A program made the translations under genes and the position numbers. The notes below the pieces were generated by a model, which was not told the DNA's origin, did no database searches, and saw only the letters and a list, made by a program, of their open reading frames with translations. A DNA stretch of 47,207 bases from CAG-841 sp963614875 (GTDB taxonomy: Bacteria > Bacillota > Clostridia > Oscillospirales > CAG-272). Position 1 is the stretch's first letter, and every line of letters begins with the position of its first letter. The stretch is from contig CAVEFC010000007.1 of the NCBI GenBank assembly GCA_963614875.1, positions 1 through 47,207 of the forward strand. Direction: 5' to 3'. Below, piece by piece: positions 17,261 to 24,349 of this stretch.

Positions 17261-17296
17261 AAAGCGAGCCGGCTGAAAAGCCGGCTCGCTTTTTGC
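17261..17296 (+). terminator. Strong intrinsic terminator after the lipoprotein gene
   Basis: A perfect 14-bp stem (AAAGCGAGCCGGCT and its complement) with a GAAA tetraloop, followed by a T-rich stretch. It lies 9 nt after the stop codon. Confidence 0.93.
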
Positions 17297-17302
17297 TTTC
17301 CG

Positions 17303-17333
17303 GAATATTTTTCGCAAAGAACGAATATAAATT
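17303..17333 (+). promoter_or_regulatory. Candidate sigma-E promoter of spoIIIA
   Basis: GAATATT, about 13 bp, then GAATATAAAT. The first matches the sigma-E -35 pattern; the second only partly matches the -10 CATACAnT. The position between the terminator and the spoIIIAA ribosome site, and the known sigma-E control of spoIIIA in B. subtilis, support it. The sequence match alone is weak. Confidence 0.35.
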
Positions 17334-17362
17334 TATCACACGGAAGGTTTTCGGAGGCGCTT

Positions 17363-18253
17363 ACGGAAGAAAAGCTTGAAAAAATAATAAAATATCTGCC
17401 GCGCGACAAGGGCGAAGCCATAGCTTCGCTTTGCAGGGAAAAGCTTTGCGGCGGGCGCGACGTAAGCGAAATAAGACTGAGGGCGGGAGCTTTGCTTTCT
17501 CTTACGGTCGGCAGGCGGAACGTACTGCTTCCGGCGGGCAAGGCAGCCGTCTGCACGGAAAAAGAGCTGGGAGAAACGCTCGGCAGACTTTGCGAGGATT
17601 CCGTTCACACATACGGCGAAACGATAAAGGAAGGCTACGCCACGCTTTCCGGCGGATACAGAATAGGCGTGTGCGGAAGCGCGCAGAGCGACGGCGAAAA
17701 AGTGAAAAGCGTTTATTCGGTAAGCTCGCTGTGCATAAGAATACCGCACGCCGTAACCGGCGTATGCGGAGAGCTGCTCGGTGAAATAAAAACGCAGAGC
17801 GGTCTTATATCGGCGCTGATATATTCGCCGCCCGGGGAGGGCAAAACAACGCTTTTGCGCGACGCGGCGCAACGGCTTTCGCACGGGGAGGAGGCACTTC
17901 GCGTATGTATAATAGATACGCGCGGAGAGATATATCTGCGCGAGCTTTTTTCGGACGGAATAGCCGACGTTATGCACGGCTATCCGCGGGCAAAGGGAAT
18001 GGAGATAGCGGCAAGAACGATGTCGGCACAGCTTATAGTCTGTGACGAAATAGGAACAGCCGCCGAAGCCGACGCGATAATATCGGTTGCAAACACGGGC
18101 GTGCCGTTTCTTGCCACGGCGCACGGAAGCTCGCTTTCCGATATAATGCGGCGTCCTCAGCTGAAAAGGCTTGCCGACGCCGGAATATTTGAAAAATACA
18201 TAGGCATAAGGCGGCTCGGGGGCGGATTTTCGCTTTCGGTCGATACGTTATGA
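17363..18253 (+). CDS. spoIIIAA: Stage III sporulation protein AA (ATPase), start codon uncertain
   Basis: Secretion-superfamily ATPase thought to power or assemble the SpoIIIA channel in the engulfing mother-cell membrane. The P-loop YSPPGEGKTTLLRD, the Walker-B-like IIDTRGEI and the CDEIGT and ATAHG motifs are intact. The reading frame with family-like N-terminal sequence (TEEKLEKIIKYLP, then VSEIRLRAG) extends upstream of the first ATG/GTG/TTG in frame, a TTG at 17492. A ribosome site (GGAGG, 17353-17357) precedes this extension but no standard start follows it. The coordinate given assumes a rare start (ACG 17363) just after the site and may be off by a few codons. spoIIIAB overlaps the stop by 4 nt. 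Confidence 0.85.
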   Translation, partial: TEEKLEKIIKYLPRDKGEAIASLCREKLCGGRDVSEIRLRAGALLSLTVGRRNVLLPAGKAAVCTEKELGETLGRLCEDSVHTYGETIKEGYATLSGGYRIGVCGSAQSDGEKVKSVYSVSSLCIRIPHAVTGVCGELLGEIKTQSGLISALIYSPPGEGKTTLLRDAAQRLSHGEEALRVCIIDTRGEIYLRELFSDGIADVMHGYPRAKGMEIAARTMSAQLIVCDEIGTAAEADAIISVANTGVPFLATAHGSSLSDIMRRPQLKRLADAGIFEKYIGIRRLGGGFSLSVDTL

Positions 18254-18753
18254 AGGCTGTCGGCGCGGCGCTTGTGTTTTTCGCCGCTTTTGCCTGCGGA
18301 CTTCTTGCCGGCAGACGCGAACAGAGAAGAATAGACGAGGCGGAGGCTTTCCTTGCGCTTTTTGAGTATATAAAAAATCAGGTAGGATATTTTCTTACGC
18401 CGACAAAGCTTATTTACAGAGGATTTGAAAACAGGGTGCTTTCCGACGTCGGATTTCTTGACAGACTGTGTTCGCACGAAAACGACGAGATATATTTCGA
18501 CGCATGGAGCGACGCTTTCCGCGCGTGCGAGGGCGAGCTTCATCTTTCCGCGGAGGAAAAGAAAACGGTGCTTCGCTTCGGGGAGTGCATAGGAAAAAGC
18601 GACGAGCATATGCAGCTGAAAAGCTTTGACTATTACATCGGGCTTTTGTCGTCGGAGCTTGAAAAGGCAAGATCTGAAACGGCAAAAAACAAGAAGGTTT
18701 ACAGAACCGTGGGGTTCGCCGTCGGAGCGATGGCGGCAATACTGCTTATATGA
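18250..18753 (+). CDS. spoIIIAB: Stage III sporulation protein AB
   Basis: A 167-residue membrane protein of the SpoIIIA complex, with an N-terminal hydrophobic segment (VGAALVFFAAFACGLLAG), a soluble helical middle and a C-terminal membrane segment (VGFAVGAMAAILLI). This layout and the resemblance to type II secretion GspF-like components are known for the family. Its ATG overlaps the spoIIIAA stop as ATGA, indicating translational coupling. Confidence 0.9.
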   Translation: MKAVGAALVFFAAFACGLLAGRREQRRIDEAEAFLALFEYIKNQVGYFLTPTKLIYRGFENRVLSDVGFLDRLCSHENDEIYFDAWSDAFRACEGELHLSAEEKKTVLRFGECIGKSDEHMQLKSFDYYIGLLSSELEKARSETAKNKKVYRTVGFAVGAMAAILLI

Positions 18754-18763
18754 GGGAGATAAA

Positions 18764-18958
18764 ATGGAAACTGCGCTTATTCTGAAGGTCGCCGGAATAG
18801 GAATACTTGTAGCCGTATCGAGTATGGTGCTCAGCAAGTCGGGGAGAGATGAGCAGGCGATGCTTGTTTCGCTTGCGGGAGTCGTTATAGTGCTGCTTAT
18901 AATAGTCGGCGAAATCGGAGGGCTTTTCGATACGGTGAAAAGCATTTTCGGGCTGTGA
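18764..18958 (+). CDS. spoIIIAC: Stage III sporulation protein AC
   Basis: A 64-residue protein with two hydrophobic segments separated by a short polar loop (SKSGRDEQ), as in all SpoIIIAC. ATG 18764 gives the normal family length and lies just after GAGGGAGAT; an earlier in-frame start would run through spoIIIAB. The stop overlaps the spoIIIAD GTG start. Confidence 0.93.
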   Translation: METALILKVAGIGILVAVSSMVLSKSGRDEQAMLVSLAGVVIVLLIIVGEIGGLFDTVKSIFGL

Positions 18959-19341
18959 GCATCATAAAGCTTTGCGGTGTGGGAGTGATATCCGTTTCTG
19001 CGGCGCTTATAGTGAGAAAGCTGAAACCCGATTTTGCGGTTTTCGTTTCGCTTGCCGCCGCAATAGTTATTCTCGGAGCGTCGGTATCGACGCTTGCGCC
19101 CGTGATATCGTATGTGGGGGAGCTTTCGGACGGCTCGGGCTTCGGGGTTTATACGGAAACGATAATAAAATCGCTTGCGGTGACGGTGCTTGCTCAGACC
19201 ACGGGGGATATCTGCCGCGACTGCGGAGAGAGCGCCGTCGCCGGAAAGATAGAGCTTGCCGCCAAATGCTCGATAATGCTTCTGAGCCTTCCTGTGATAA
19301 AAAACATACTTTCGCTTTCAGAGGCGGTGCTCGGCAAGTGA
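18955..19341 (+). CDS. spoIIIAD: Stage III sporulation protein AD
   Basis: A 128-residue integral membrane protein with several hydrophobic helices and the conserved middle stretch KSLAVTVLAQTTGDICRDCGE. The start is GTG, overlapping the spoIIIAC TGA as GTGA; its own end overlaps the spoIIIAE GTG in the same manner. Part of the channel at the engulfing membrane. Confidence 0.93.
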   Translation: MSIIKLCGVGVISVSAALIVRKLKPDFAVFVSLAAAIVILGASVSTLAPVISYVGELSDGSGFGVYTETIIKSLAVTVLAQTTGDICRDCGESAVAGKIELAAKCSIMLLSLPVIKNILSLSEAVLGK

Positions 19342-20432
19342 AGAAAACGCTGTGCGCCGTCATTGCGGCGATGCTTATGCTGCTGTTTCCGTTAACGGCG
19401 CTCGGGGCGGATACGGGCGATGTTCTTTCCGCCGTGCCGGACGAACTGAAGGAATATCTGCCGGATACGGACAAAGCGGCAGAGCCTTCGGAGGTTGTGT
19501 CCGCGTTTGACGCGGGATGGCTGCTCAAAACCGTGCTTGCGATACTTTCTGATATCGCGCCGAAAACCGTTTCGTCCGTTGCGACGGTGCTCGGAATGCT
19601 TATCATTGCGTCGGTGCTTGCCGTCGTGCGCGACACAACGTCGGGCGGCACGCTTAAAAGCGTGCTTACATATGTCTGCTCGGTGTGCATATGCGGCGCT
19701 TCCTACGGACTTATAGGCGGACTTATGGATATGGTTTCCGAATTCACCGGACGAATGGGCGAATTTTTGCGGTATGTTCTGCCTGCGCTTGCGGCGCTGA
19801 TGGCAAGCGAGGGCGCGATAACGGCGTCATCCGTCGGGTGCGCCGTTGTGTACGGAGCGGTGGCACTGCTTGAAAAGCTGACGGAGGGATTTGTTTTTCC
19901 GATGATAAAGATAGGCTTTTGCGTATCTGTCGGGGCGGCGGCGCTCGGCAACGACGGACTTTCCGGCATATCGGCAACGATAAAAAAGCTTGTAACCTCG
20001 GTTATGACGCTTACAATGATAGCTTTTTCGTGCGTGCTGACGTTTCAGAGCATAGTCGCGCGCAGTGCGGATTCGGTACTTTTCAAGGGAGTAAAATTTG
20101 CGCTTTCAAATATAATTCCCGTCGTGGGAAGCGCGGTGGGAGAGGCGCTTACAGCCGTGACGGGAAGTATTTCGGTGCTTAAATCCGCTATGGGAACAAT
20201 AGGCGCGGCGGCGATACTGCTTATATTTCTGTATCCGTTCTGTACGCTCTGGGCAAACAAGATTGCCTTCGAGCTTCTTTCCTCCGCCGCCGGAGTTCTC
20301 GGACTTTCGCGCGAGGGAAAATTTCTTTCGGAGATGTCGTCCGTTACGGGACTTATGATGGCTGTGATAAGCTCTTCCACGGTGTTTTTTATAATAGCCA
20401 TGGCGATATTCGCCTCGGCGGGAGCGGGCTGA
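19338..20432 (+). CDS. spoIIIAE: Stage III sporulation protein AE
   Basis: A 364-residue polytopic membrane protein, with an N-terminal signal-like segment ending near ALGA, an acidic linker and then multiple membrane helices. The GTG at 19338 overlaps the spoIIIAD stop and yields a standard signal sequence. The same frame is open upstream into spoIIIAD, but that part is not family-like. Confidence 0.92.
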   Translation: MKKTLCAVIAAMLMLLFPLTALGADTGDVLSAVPDELKEYLPDTDKAAEPSEVVSAFDAGWLLKTVLAILSDIAPKTVSSVATVLGMLIIASVLAVVRDTTSGGTLKSVLTYVCSVCICGASYGLIGGLMDMVSEFTGRMGEFLRYVLPALAALMASEGAITASSVGCAVVYGAVALLEKLTEGFVFPMIKIGFCVSVGAAALGNDGLSGISATIKKLVTSVMTLTMIAFSCVLTFQSIVARSADSVLFKGVKFALSNIIPVVGSAVGEALTAVTGSISVLKSAMGTIGAAAILLIFLYPFCTLWANKIAFELLSSAAGVLGLSREGKFLSEMSSVTGLMMAVISSSTVFFIIAMAIFASAGAG

Positions 20433-20433
20433 T

Positions 20434-20931
20434 ATGGAAAAGCTGAGCGGCTTTGCGCTTTCGGTTCTTACGGTTTGCGTTATATCCGGCATAGTGACGG
20501 GTATTTCGCCCGAGGGCGCGATGAAAAAATATATAAACTATATCGTTTCGCTTTGCGTGCTTGCCGCAATAATAACGCCGGTAATAAGCATTTTTTCGTC
20601 GGTTCCGCAGTATTCGGAGGAGATAGAGCATATATTTGAGGAACAGAAAGAAACCGATTCCGACGCGCAGGCAAAGCTGATAGAAAGTCAGACGGCGGCG
20701 GTGGAAACGGCGATAAGAGATACGATAGTGAAAAAATTCGGTATGGAAGAGGATTGCGTTTTTGTGCGGATAACGATAGACGCGACGAACAGATCCGCAA
20801 TCGAGATACGGTGCATTGATATTTCGGTAAAAGGAAAATGCCCTTCGGGAGAGATAAAAAAGTATATAGAGGAGATGTTTTACGGTACGGCAAAGGTAAC
20901 TGTTTCGGAGGTCGGTGATGGGGGAGCTTAA
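20434..20931 (+). CDS. spoIIIAF: Stage III sporulation protein AF
   Basis: A 165-residue protein with two N-terminal membrane helices (LSVLTVCVISGIVTGI and IVSLCVLAAIITPVISIF) and a C-terminal soluble domain (about 70-165) likely exposed in the intermembrane space, as known for SpoIIIAF. It starts 1 nt after the spoIIIAE stop and overlaps spoIIIAG by 14 nt. Confidence 0.92.
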   Translation: MEKLSGFALSVLTVCVISGIVTGISPEGAMKKYINYIVSLCVLAAIITPVISIFSSVPQYSEEIEHIFEEQKETDSDAQAKLIESQTAAVETAIRDTIVKKFGMEEDCVFVRITIDATNRSAIEIRCIDISVKGKCPSGEIKKYIEEMFYGTAKVTVSEVGDGGA

Positions 20932-21430
20932 GATAAAAAGAATATTTTCGGGTTCCGACGGGAAAAAGCTGATGTGGCTTCTGATTGCGGGCGCGGTGGG
21001 ACTTGCACTGATACTTTTCGGCTCGCTTTCCGGCGGCGAAAAGAAGGAAACGCAAAATCTGTCGAACGACTCGGATGAAACACAGGCATATATTTCGGAA
21101 ACCGAGAATAAGATTAGAACCATAACGGAGCAGATAACGGGATCATCCGACGTTTGCGTGATGATAACGGCAAAATCCGGAGTTGAATCGGTTTACGCGT
21201 GTGACGAAAAGACCGTTTCCGGCGGAGAGAGCATAAGTCACATAACCGTTAAAAACAGCAGCGGAGCGGGAGAGCCGGTGCTTGTGAAACGGATATATCC
21301 GGAAATAACCGGAGTATCTATCGTGTGCGAAGGCGGCGATCGCGCGGAAATTCAGGCAAAGCTGATAAAAGCTGTTTCAACTGCTTTGGGGATATCGAGC
21401 AACCGTATCTGCATAGTGGGAAAAAAATAA
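20918..21430 (+). CDS. spoIIIAG: Stage III sporulation protein AG
   Basis: A 170-residue protein with one membrane helix (MWLLIAGAVGLALILFG) and a soluble domain that, in the family, forms large rings in the space between mother cell and forespore membranes. ATG 20918 gives 6-nt spacing from GGAGG; an adjacent GTG at 20915 is the alternative. Confidence 0.92.
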   Translation: MGELKIKRIFSGSDGKKLMWLLIAGAVGLALILFGSLSGGEKKETQNLSNDSDETQAYISETENKIRTITEQITGSSDVCVMITAKSGVESVYACDEKTVSGGESISHITVKNSSGAGEPVLVKRIYPEITGVSIVCEGGDRAEIQAKLIKAVSTALGISSNRICIVGKK

Positions 21431-21451
21431 TTTTTTACAGGAGAAAGTATT

Positions 21452-22102
21452 ATGAGAAACGCAGAGAGAACAGCACTCAGAATGGGGCAGGCAGAACAGA
21501 TAACCGAGGACGCAACGCTCGAGCTTCCAGAAAGCGAAGAAAAAACGTTCAGATTCAAAAGCATTTTCACTTCCGACGGAGTTAAAAAGGGAATAGGCAG
21601 AATAGGCGCAAGAAATATAGTCATTGCGCTTGCGATAATACTTATCGGCGCGGCGGTATATGTAAACTGGCAGCTTTTCGGAGGAACAAATGCTGAAGTG
21701 CCGGAAAGTCCCGATACGCAGCAGACCGGAAAAACAGAAGTAAACTCGGAGCAGACGGAGGATTATTTCGCATCGGCGGAGGTTTCCAGAAAGCAGGCAA
21801 GAGATGAAGCCATTGAGGTTCTTCAGAGCGTTGTTGACGACAAAGGCTCGCTTGACGCGGCAAAGGAACAGGCGCTTAAAGATATCAGCGCAATGGCTGC
21901 GAACATAGAGCTTGAAGCAAACATAGAATCGCTTATAAAGGCAAAGGGCTTTGAAGAATGTGTTACCGTTCTCAACGGCGACAAGGCGACCGTTGTTGTA
22001 AAAAGCGACGGACTTAAACCCAATCAGCTTTCGCAGATACTTGAAATCGTTTATCTTCAGGCGGGAGTGGTTCCGGCAAACGTTACGATAACGGAGAAAT
22101 AA
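21452..22102 (+). CDS. spoIIIAH: Stage III sporulation protein AH
   Basis: A 216-residue single-pass protein: cytoplasmic N-terminus, membrane helix (NIVIALAIILIGAAVYVNW), then a soluble domain (about 110-216) that in B. subtilis binds forespore SpoIIQ. The conserved domain begins near ASAEVSRKQARDEAIEVL. Last gene of the operon; AGGAG precedes the ATG. Confidence 0.93.
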   Translation: MRNAERTALRMGQAEQITEDATLELPESEEKTFRFKSIFTSDGVKKGIGRIGARNIVIALAIILIGAAVYVNWQLFGGTNAEVPESPDTQQTGKTEVNSEQTEDYFASAEVSRKQARDEAIEVLQSVVDDKGSLDAAKEQALKDISAMAANIELEANIESLIKAKGFEECVTVLNGDKATVVVKSDGLKPNQLSQILEIVYLQAGVVPANVTITEK

Positions 22103-22120
22103 GCGGCTATGGGGACTCGA

Positions 22121-22208
22121 ATTCTCGCGGCTCGACGCCGCTCGGTCGTCGCGGCTCTGACAGCCTGATTAAAGGCTGTCATTCACTACCGCTCCGTTCG
22201 AATCCCCC
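22121..22208. repeat. Dispersed two-hairpin repeat, copy 2, inside a larger foldback
   Basis: The core 22133-22192 matches window positions 1-61. Here it is enclosed by an 11-bp imperfect inverted repeat, GGGGACTCGAA (22121-22131) and TTCGAATCCCC (22197-22207), one mismatch. The right end also contains GTTCGAATCCCCC (22196-22208), an exact inverted copy of part of the neighbouring tRNA-Arg T-arm (22262-22274). A tRNA-derived or mobile origin is possible but unproven. Confidence 0.7.
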
Positions 22209-22214
22209 GTTGGC

Positions 22215-22251
22215 AAAAGGAAAAGAGCGCTTTTAGCGCTCTTTTCCTTTT
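22215..22251. terminator. Bidirectional terminator between spoIIIA operon and tRNA-Arg
   Basis: A perfect 17-bp inverted repeat (AAAAGGAAAAGAGCGCT, loop TTT) with an A-run on one side and a T-run on the other, so it can stop transcripts arriving from either direction. Confidence 0.9.
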
Positions 22252-22327
22252 GGCCTGCCCTGGGGGATTCGAACCCCCAACCGTCAGAATCGGAATCTGA
22301 TACTCTATCCAATTGCGCTAAGGGCAG
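22251..22327 (-). tRNA. tRNA-Arg (anticodon CCG)
   Basis: Minus-strand cloverleaf: acceptor CTGCCCT/AGGGCAG, anticodon stem TCAGA/TCTGA with loop TTCCGAT (anticodon CCG, reads CGG), T-arm GGGGGTTCGAATCCCCC and an encoded CCA end. It lies only 21 nt downstream of the amidohydrolase gene in the same direction and just before the terminator, so it may be the last gene of that transcript. Confidence 0.94.
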
Positions 22328-22348
22328 ATATGAAATCCCTTGCGGGAT

Positions 22349-23155
22349 TTATTTGTTTGCGGAAAGCTTTATCAGCTTTTCGGCGTTTTTATAAAACAGC
22401 TTTTCTTTCTGCCCGGCGGAAAGCTCAAGCTTATTTATAAATGCCATTGTGTCCGCGGGCGTTTCCCACGGAGAATCGGTTGCGAACATTATTCTGTCGC
22501 CGTCAAATGCGGAAAAGACTTTTTTCGCGCCTTCCACATCGCCGACATGAGAAGAATATGCGGTGTCTATCCATATATTTTTCTTTGACAGAAGCTCTGC
22601 CGATTTTTCATACATAAAGTTTGCGCCGAGATGCGCGCAGACAAGACGCAGTGAAGGGAACTTATCGCACACGGAAGCAATCATTTCGGGAGTTGCGTGA
22701 ACGTGATCGAGCGAAACGAAATCGAGTCCGGCGTGAATGATGACTGTCAGGTCGTATTCCGCGCAGGCTGAAAGCACCTCGGAAAAAGCGTCGTCATCGA
22801 AATTATGGTTCATAAAATCGGGGTGAAGCTTGACGCCGTAAAGTCCGAGCTCCTTTATTTCCTTTGCGGCGGCTTTTTTGTCGGGACAATCGGGATTTAT
22901 CGAGCCGAACGAAATAATTCTTCCTTTATAATTATTTATGGCGGCGGCAAACTTATTTACGTTTTCCTGCTGACGCGGATTTGTCGCAATGTTTAGCACA
23001 AAGCTTTTGTCAACCCCGTATTCGTCCATCGAAGCGATAAGCCCCGAAAGAGTGCCGTCGGTATGTGCGAGCTGTTTGCTTTCGCCGGACAGAACGCCTA
23101 TCGCCTTCGGAGCGAGCGCGTCGGGAAAGCAGTGCGTATGTGTGTCTGTAAGCAT
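22349..23155 (-). CDS. Amidohydrolase family 2 metal-dependent hydrolase
   Basis: A 268-residue TIM-barrel hydrolase of the Amidohydro_2 type (PF04909). Likely metal ligands appear in order: THTH at the N-terminus (His6, His8), YGVKLHPDF, IIHAG, LVCAHLG and FATDSPWETP near the C-terminus. The substrate cannot be predicted. It follows the TSCPD gene with a 1-nt gap and a poor ribosome site, so translation is probably coupled. Confidence 0.88.
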   Translation of the reverse strand: MLTDTHTHCFPDALAPKAIGVLSGESKQLAHTDGTLSGLIASMDEYGVDKSFVLNIATNPRQQENVNKFAAAINNYKGRIISFGSINPDCPDKKAAAKEIKELGLYGVKLHPDFMNHNFDDDAFSEVLSACAEYDLTVIIHAGLDFVSLDHVHATPEMIASVCDKFPSLRLVCAHLGANFMYEKSAELLSKKNIWIDTAYSSHVGDVEGAKKVFSAFDGDRIMFATDSPWETPADTMAFINKLELSAGQKEKLFYKNAEKLIKLSANK

Positions 23156-23156
23156 T

Positions 23157-23411
23157 TCAGTTTTTCATTGCCTCTTCTATTGCTTTTGCAAGCTGGTCGG
23201 GGCAGGAGGTTCCTCTGCCGCCGCAGTCCGTTCCGCGAAGAAGCTTTACCACTTCGTCAGCCTTTCTGCCTGTCACAAGCTTTGCAACGCCCTGAGTATT
23301 GCCGTTACAGCCGCCGATAAATTTAACATCGCGGATTATGCCGTCTTCTATTTCGACGTGTATCATTCTCGAACAAGTGCCGTGAGTTTTGTAATCAAGT
23401 GTTTTTGTCAT
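23157..23411 (-). CDS. TSCPD domain-containing protein
   Basis: An 84-residue protein of the TIGR03905 type, named for its TSCPD motif (68-72). Cys13, Cys35, Cys63 and Cys70 could bind metal. Related domains occur near the C-terminus of some adenosylcobalamin-dependent ribonucleotide reductases; the function of the free-standing form is not known. First gene of the minus-strand unit with the amidohydrolase and probably tRNA-Arg. Confidence 0.88.
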   Translation of the reverse strand: MTKTLDYKTHGTCSRMIHVEIEDGIIRDVKFIGGCNGNTQGVAKLVTGRKADEVVKLLRGTDCGGRGTSCPDQLAKAIEEAMKN

Positions 23412-23445
23412 ATGAAAACCTTCTTTTTTGACTTAATACCAGTAA

Positions 23446-23454
23446 ATTATATCA
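23446..23454 (-). promoter_or_regulatory. Extended -10 promoter of the TSCPD-amidohydrolase unit
   Basis: Minus strand TGATATAAT: a perfect -10 with the extended TGn motif, 35 nt upstream of the ATG. The -35 is weak. Confidence 0.55.
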
Positions 23455-23594
23455 TAATAACATCAAAAATCCACAGTAATTTTGAAAAAATAACTTATTT
23501 GTATAAACTGCACAAAAAATCGCTTGAAATTTCTCTGAAATTCTCTGCACGTTTTTTTGGAGATTTTTCAAAAAAGTATTGCAAAAAAGCAAGG

Positions 23595-23902
23595 TATAAT
23601 GTAGAATAAAAAAGCTTGATGTGCGATGAAGCGGGAGGTTGCCGTGATTTCACGGGGAATTTCCGCAGAGTATGTCCGACATTGAACCGGGCGAGAGCTT
23701 TTCGGAATCTCGTAAGTGTTTTTTGGATATTGCACCGCGTGCGGTGTCAATCCGATGAAAGAAACACGTTTGCCGCCGGAATATTTTCCGGTTTTTATTT
23801 AGAGGGCGTGGAAACGCCCGGCAGAGTGTTCCGTAAAGCTGAGGCGCTGAGAAAAGCGCCGCCGCCTACTTAAAAAAATCTTAAACAGGAGGCAAAAACA
23901 AA
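23595..23902 (+). promoter_or_regulatory. Promoter and structured leader of the S10 ribosomal protein operon
   Basis: A perfect -10 TATAAT (23595-23600, weak -35) is followed by ~290 nt without a gene. It holds several hairpins: CCGTG/CACGG (23642-23655), a long stem with ATTG-CACCGC / GCGGTG-CAAT (about 23725-23753), a terminator (23775-23800), GGGCG/CGCCC (around 23803-23819) and GGCGCT/AGCGCC (around 23843-23860). This fits a cis-regulatory leader controlled by attenuation. In E. coli the S10 leader is controlled by L4; the ligand here is unknown. Confidence 0.6.
23775..23800 (+). terminator. Intrinsic terminator inside the S10 leader
   Basis: CCGGAA-TATT-TTCCGG followed by TTTTTATTT, about 100 nt before rpsJ. 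A terminator between promoter and first gene suggests regulated read-through. Confidence 0.75.
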
Positions 23903-24214
23903 GTGGCAACAAGCGAAAAAATCCGAATCAGACTCAAAAGCTACGATCACACTCTGATCGACGCCGCAGCGAAGAAGATCGTTGAAACCGCAAAGAGAAA
24001 CGGCTCTGAAGTTTCCGGTCCCATTCCGCTCCCCACGGAGAAGGAAATCGTTACAATACTGCGCGCGGTCCATAAATATAAGGACAGCAGAGAGCAGTTC
24101 GAAATCAGAACCCACAAGAGACTGATCGACGTAATCAAGCCGTCGCAGAAAACAATTGAAGCTCTTACGGGTCTTGAACTTCCGGCCGGCGTTGAAATTG
24201 AAATCAAGCTTTAA
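23903..24214 (+). CDS. rpsJ: 30S ribosomal protein S10
   Basis: Small-subunit head protein, also NusE, the antitermination partner of NusB. The 103 residues include the signature IRIRLKSYDH and SGPIPLPTEKEI. The start is GTG with CAGGAGG 9 nt upstream. First gene of the S10 operon; the 135-nt gap to rplC contains a hairpin. Confidence 0.97.
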   Translation: MATSEKIRIRLKSYDHTLIDAAAKKIVETAKRNGSEVSGPIPLPTEKEIVTILRAVHKYKDSREQFEIRTHKRLIDVIKPSQKTIEALTGLELPAGVEIEIKL

Positions 24215-24292
24215 TCCACACAAACGGTCTGATCAATTTCAATTGGCATAGATGCGGGAACAATCTTCCTAATTTATATATGCCGCGGTCAC

Positions 24293-24323
24293 GTTGACCC
24301 GCTCAGCTTGCGTGATGGTCAAC
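24293..24323 (+). promoter_or_regulatory. Hairpin in the rpsJ-rplC gap
   Basis: GTTGACC-CGC, loop TCAGCTT, GCG, bulge TGAT, GGTCAAC; all ten pairs are Watson-Crick. It ends about 10 nt before the rplC ribosome site, and no T-run follows. A role in mRNA processing or control is inferred only. Confidence 0.45.
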
Positions 24324-24349
24324 CAATAACCAAAACAGGAGGAAAAACA

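Noticed and set aside
23616..23873. Small protein encoded in the S10 leader
   Set aside because: The open frame has no good ribosome site and runs through the hairpins and terminator. A non-coding leader is the simpler reading.
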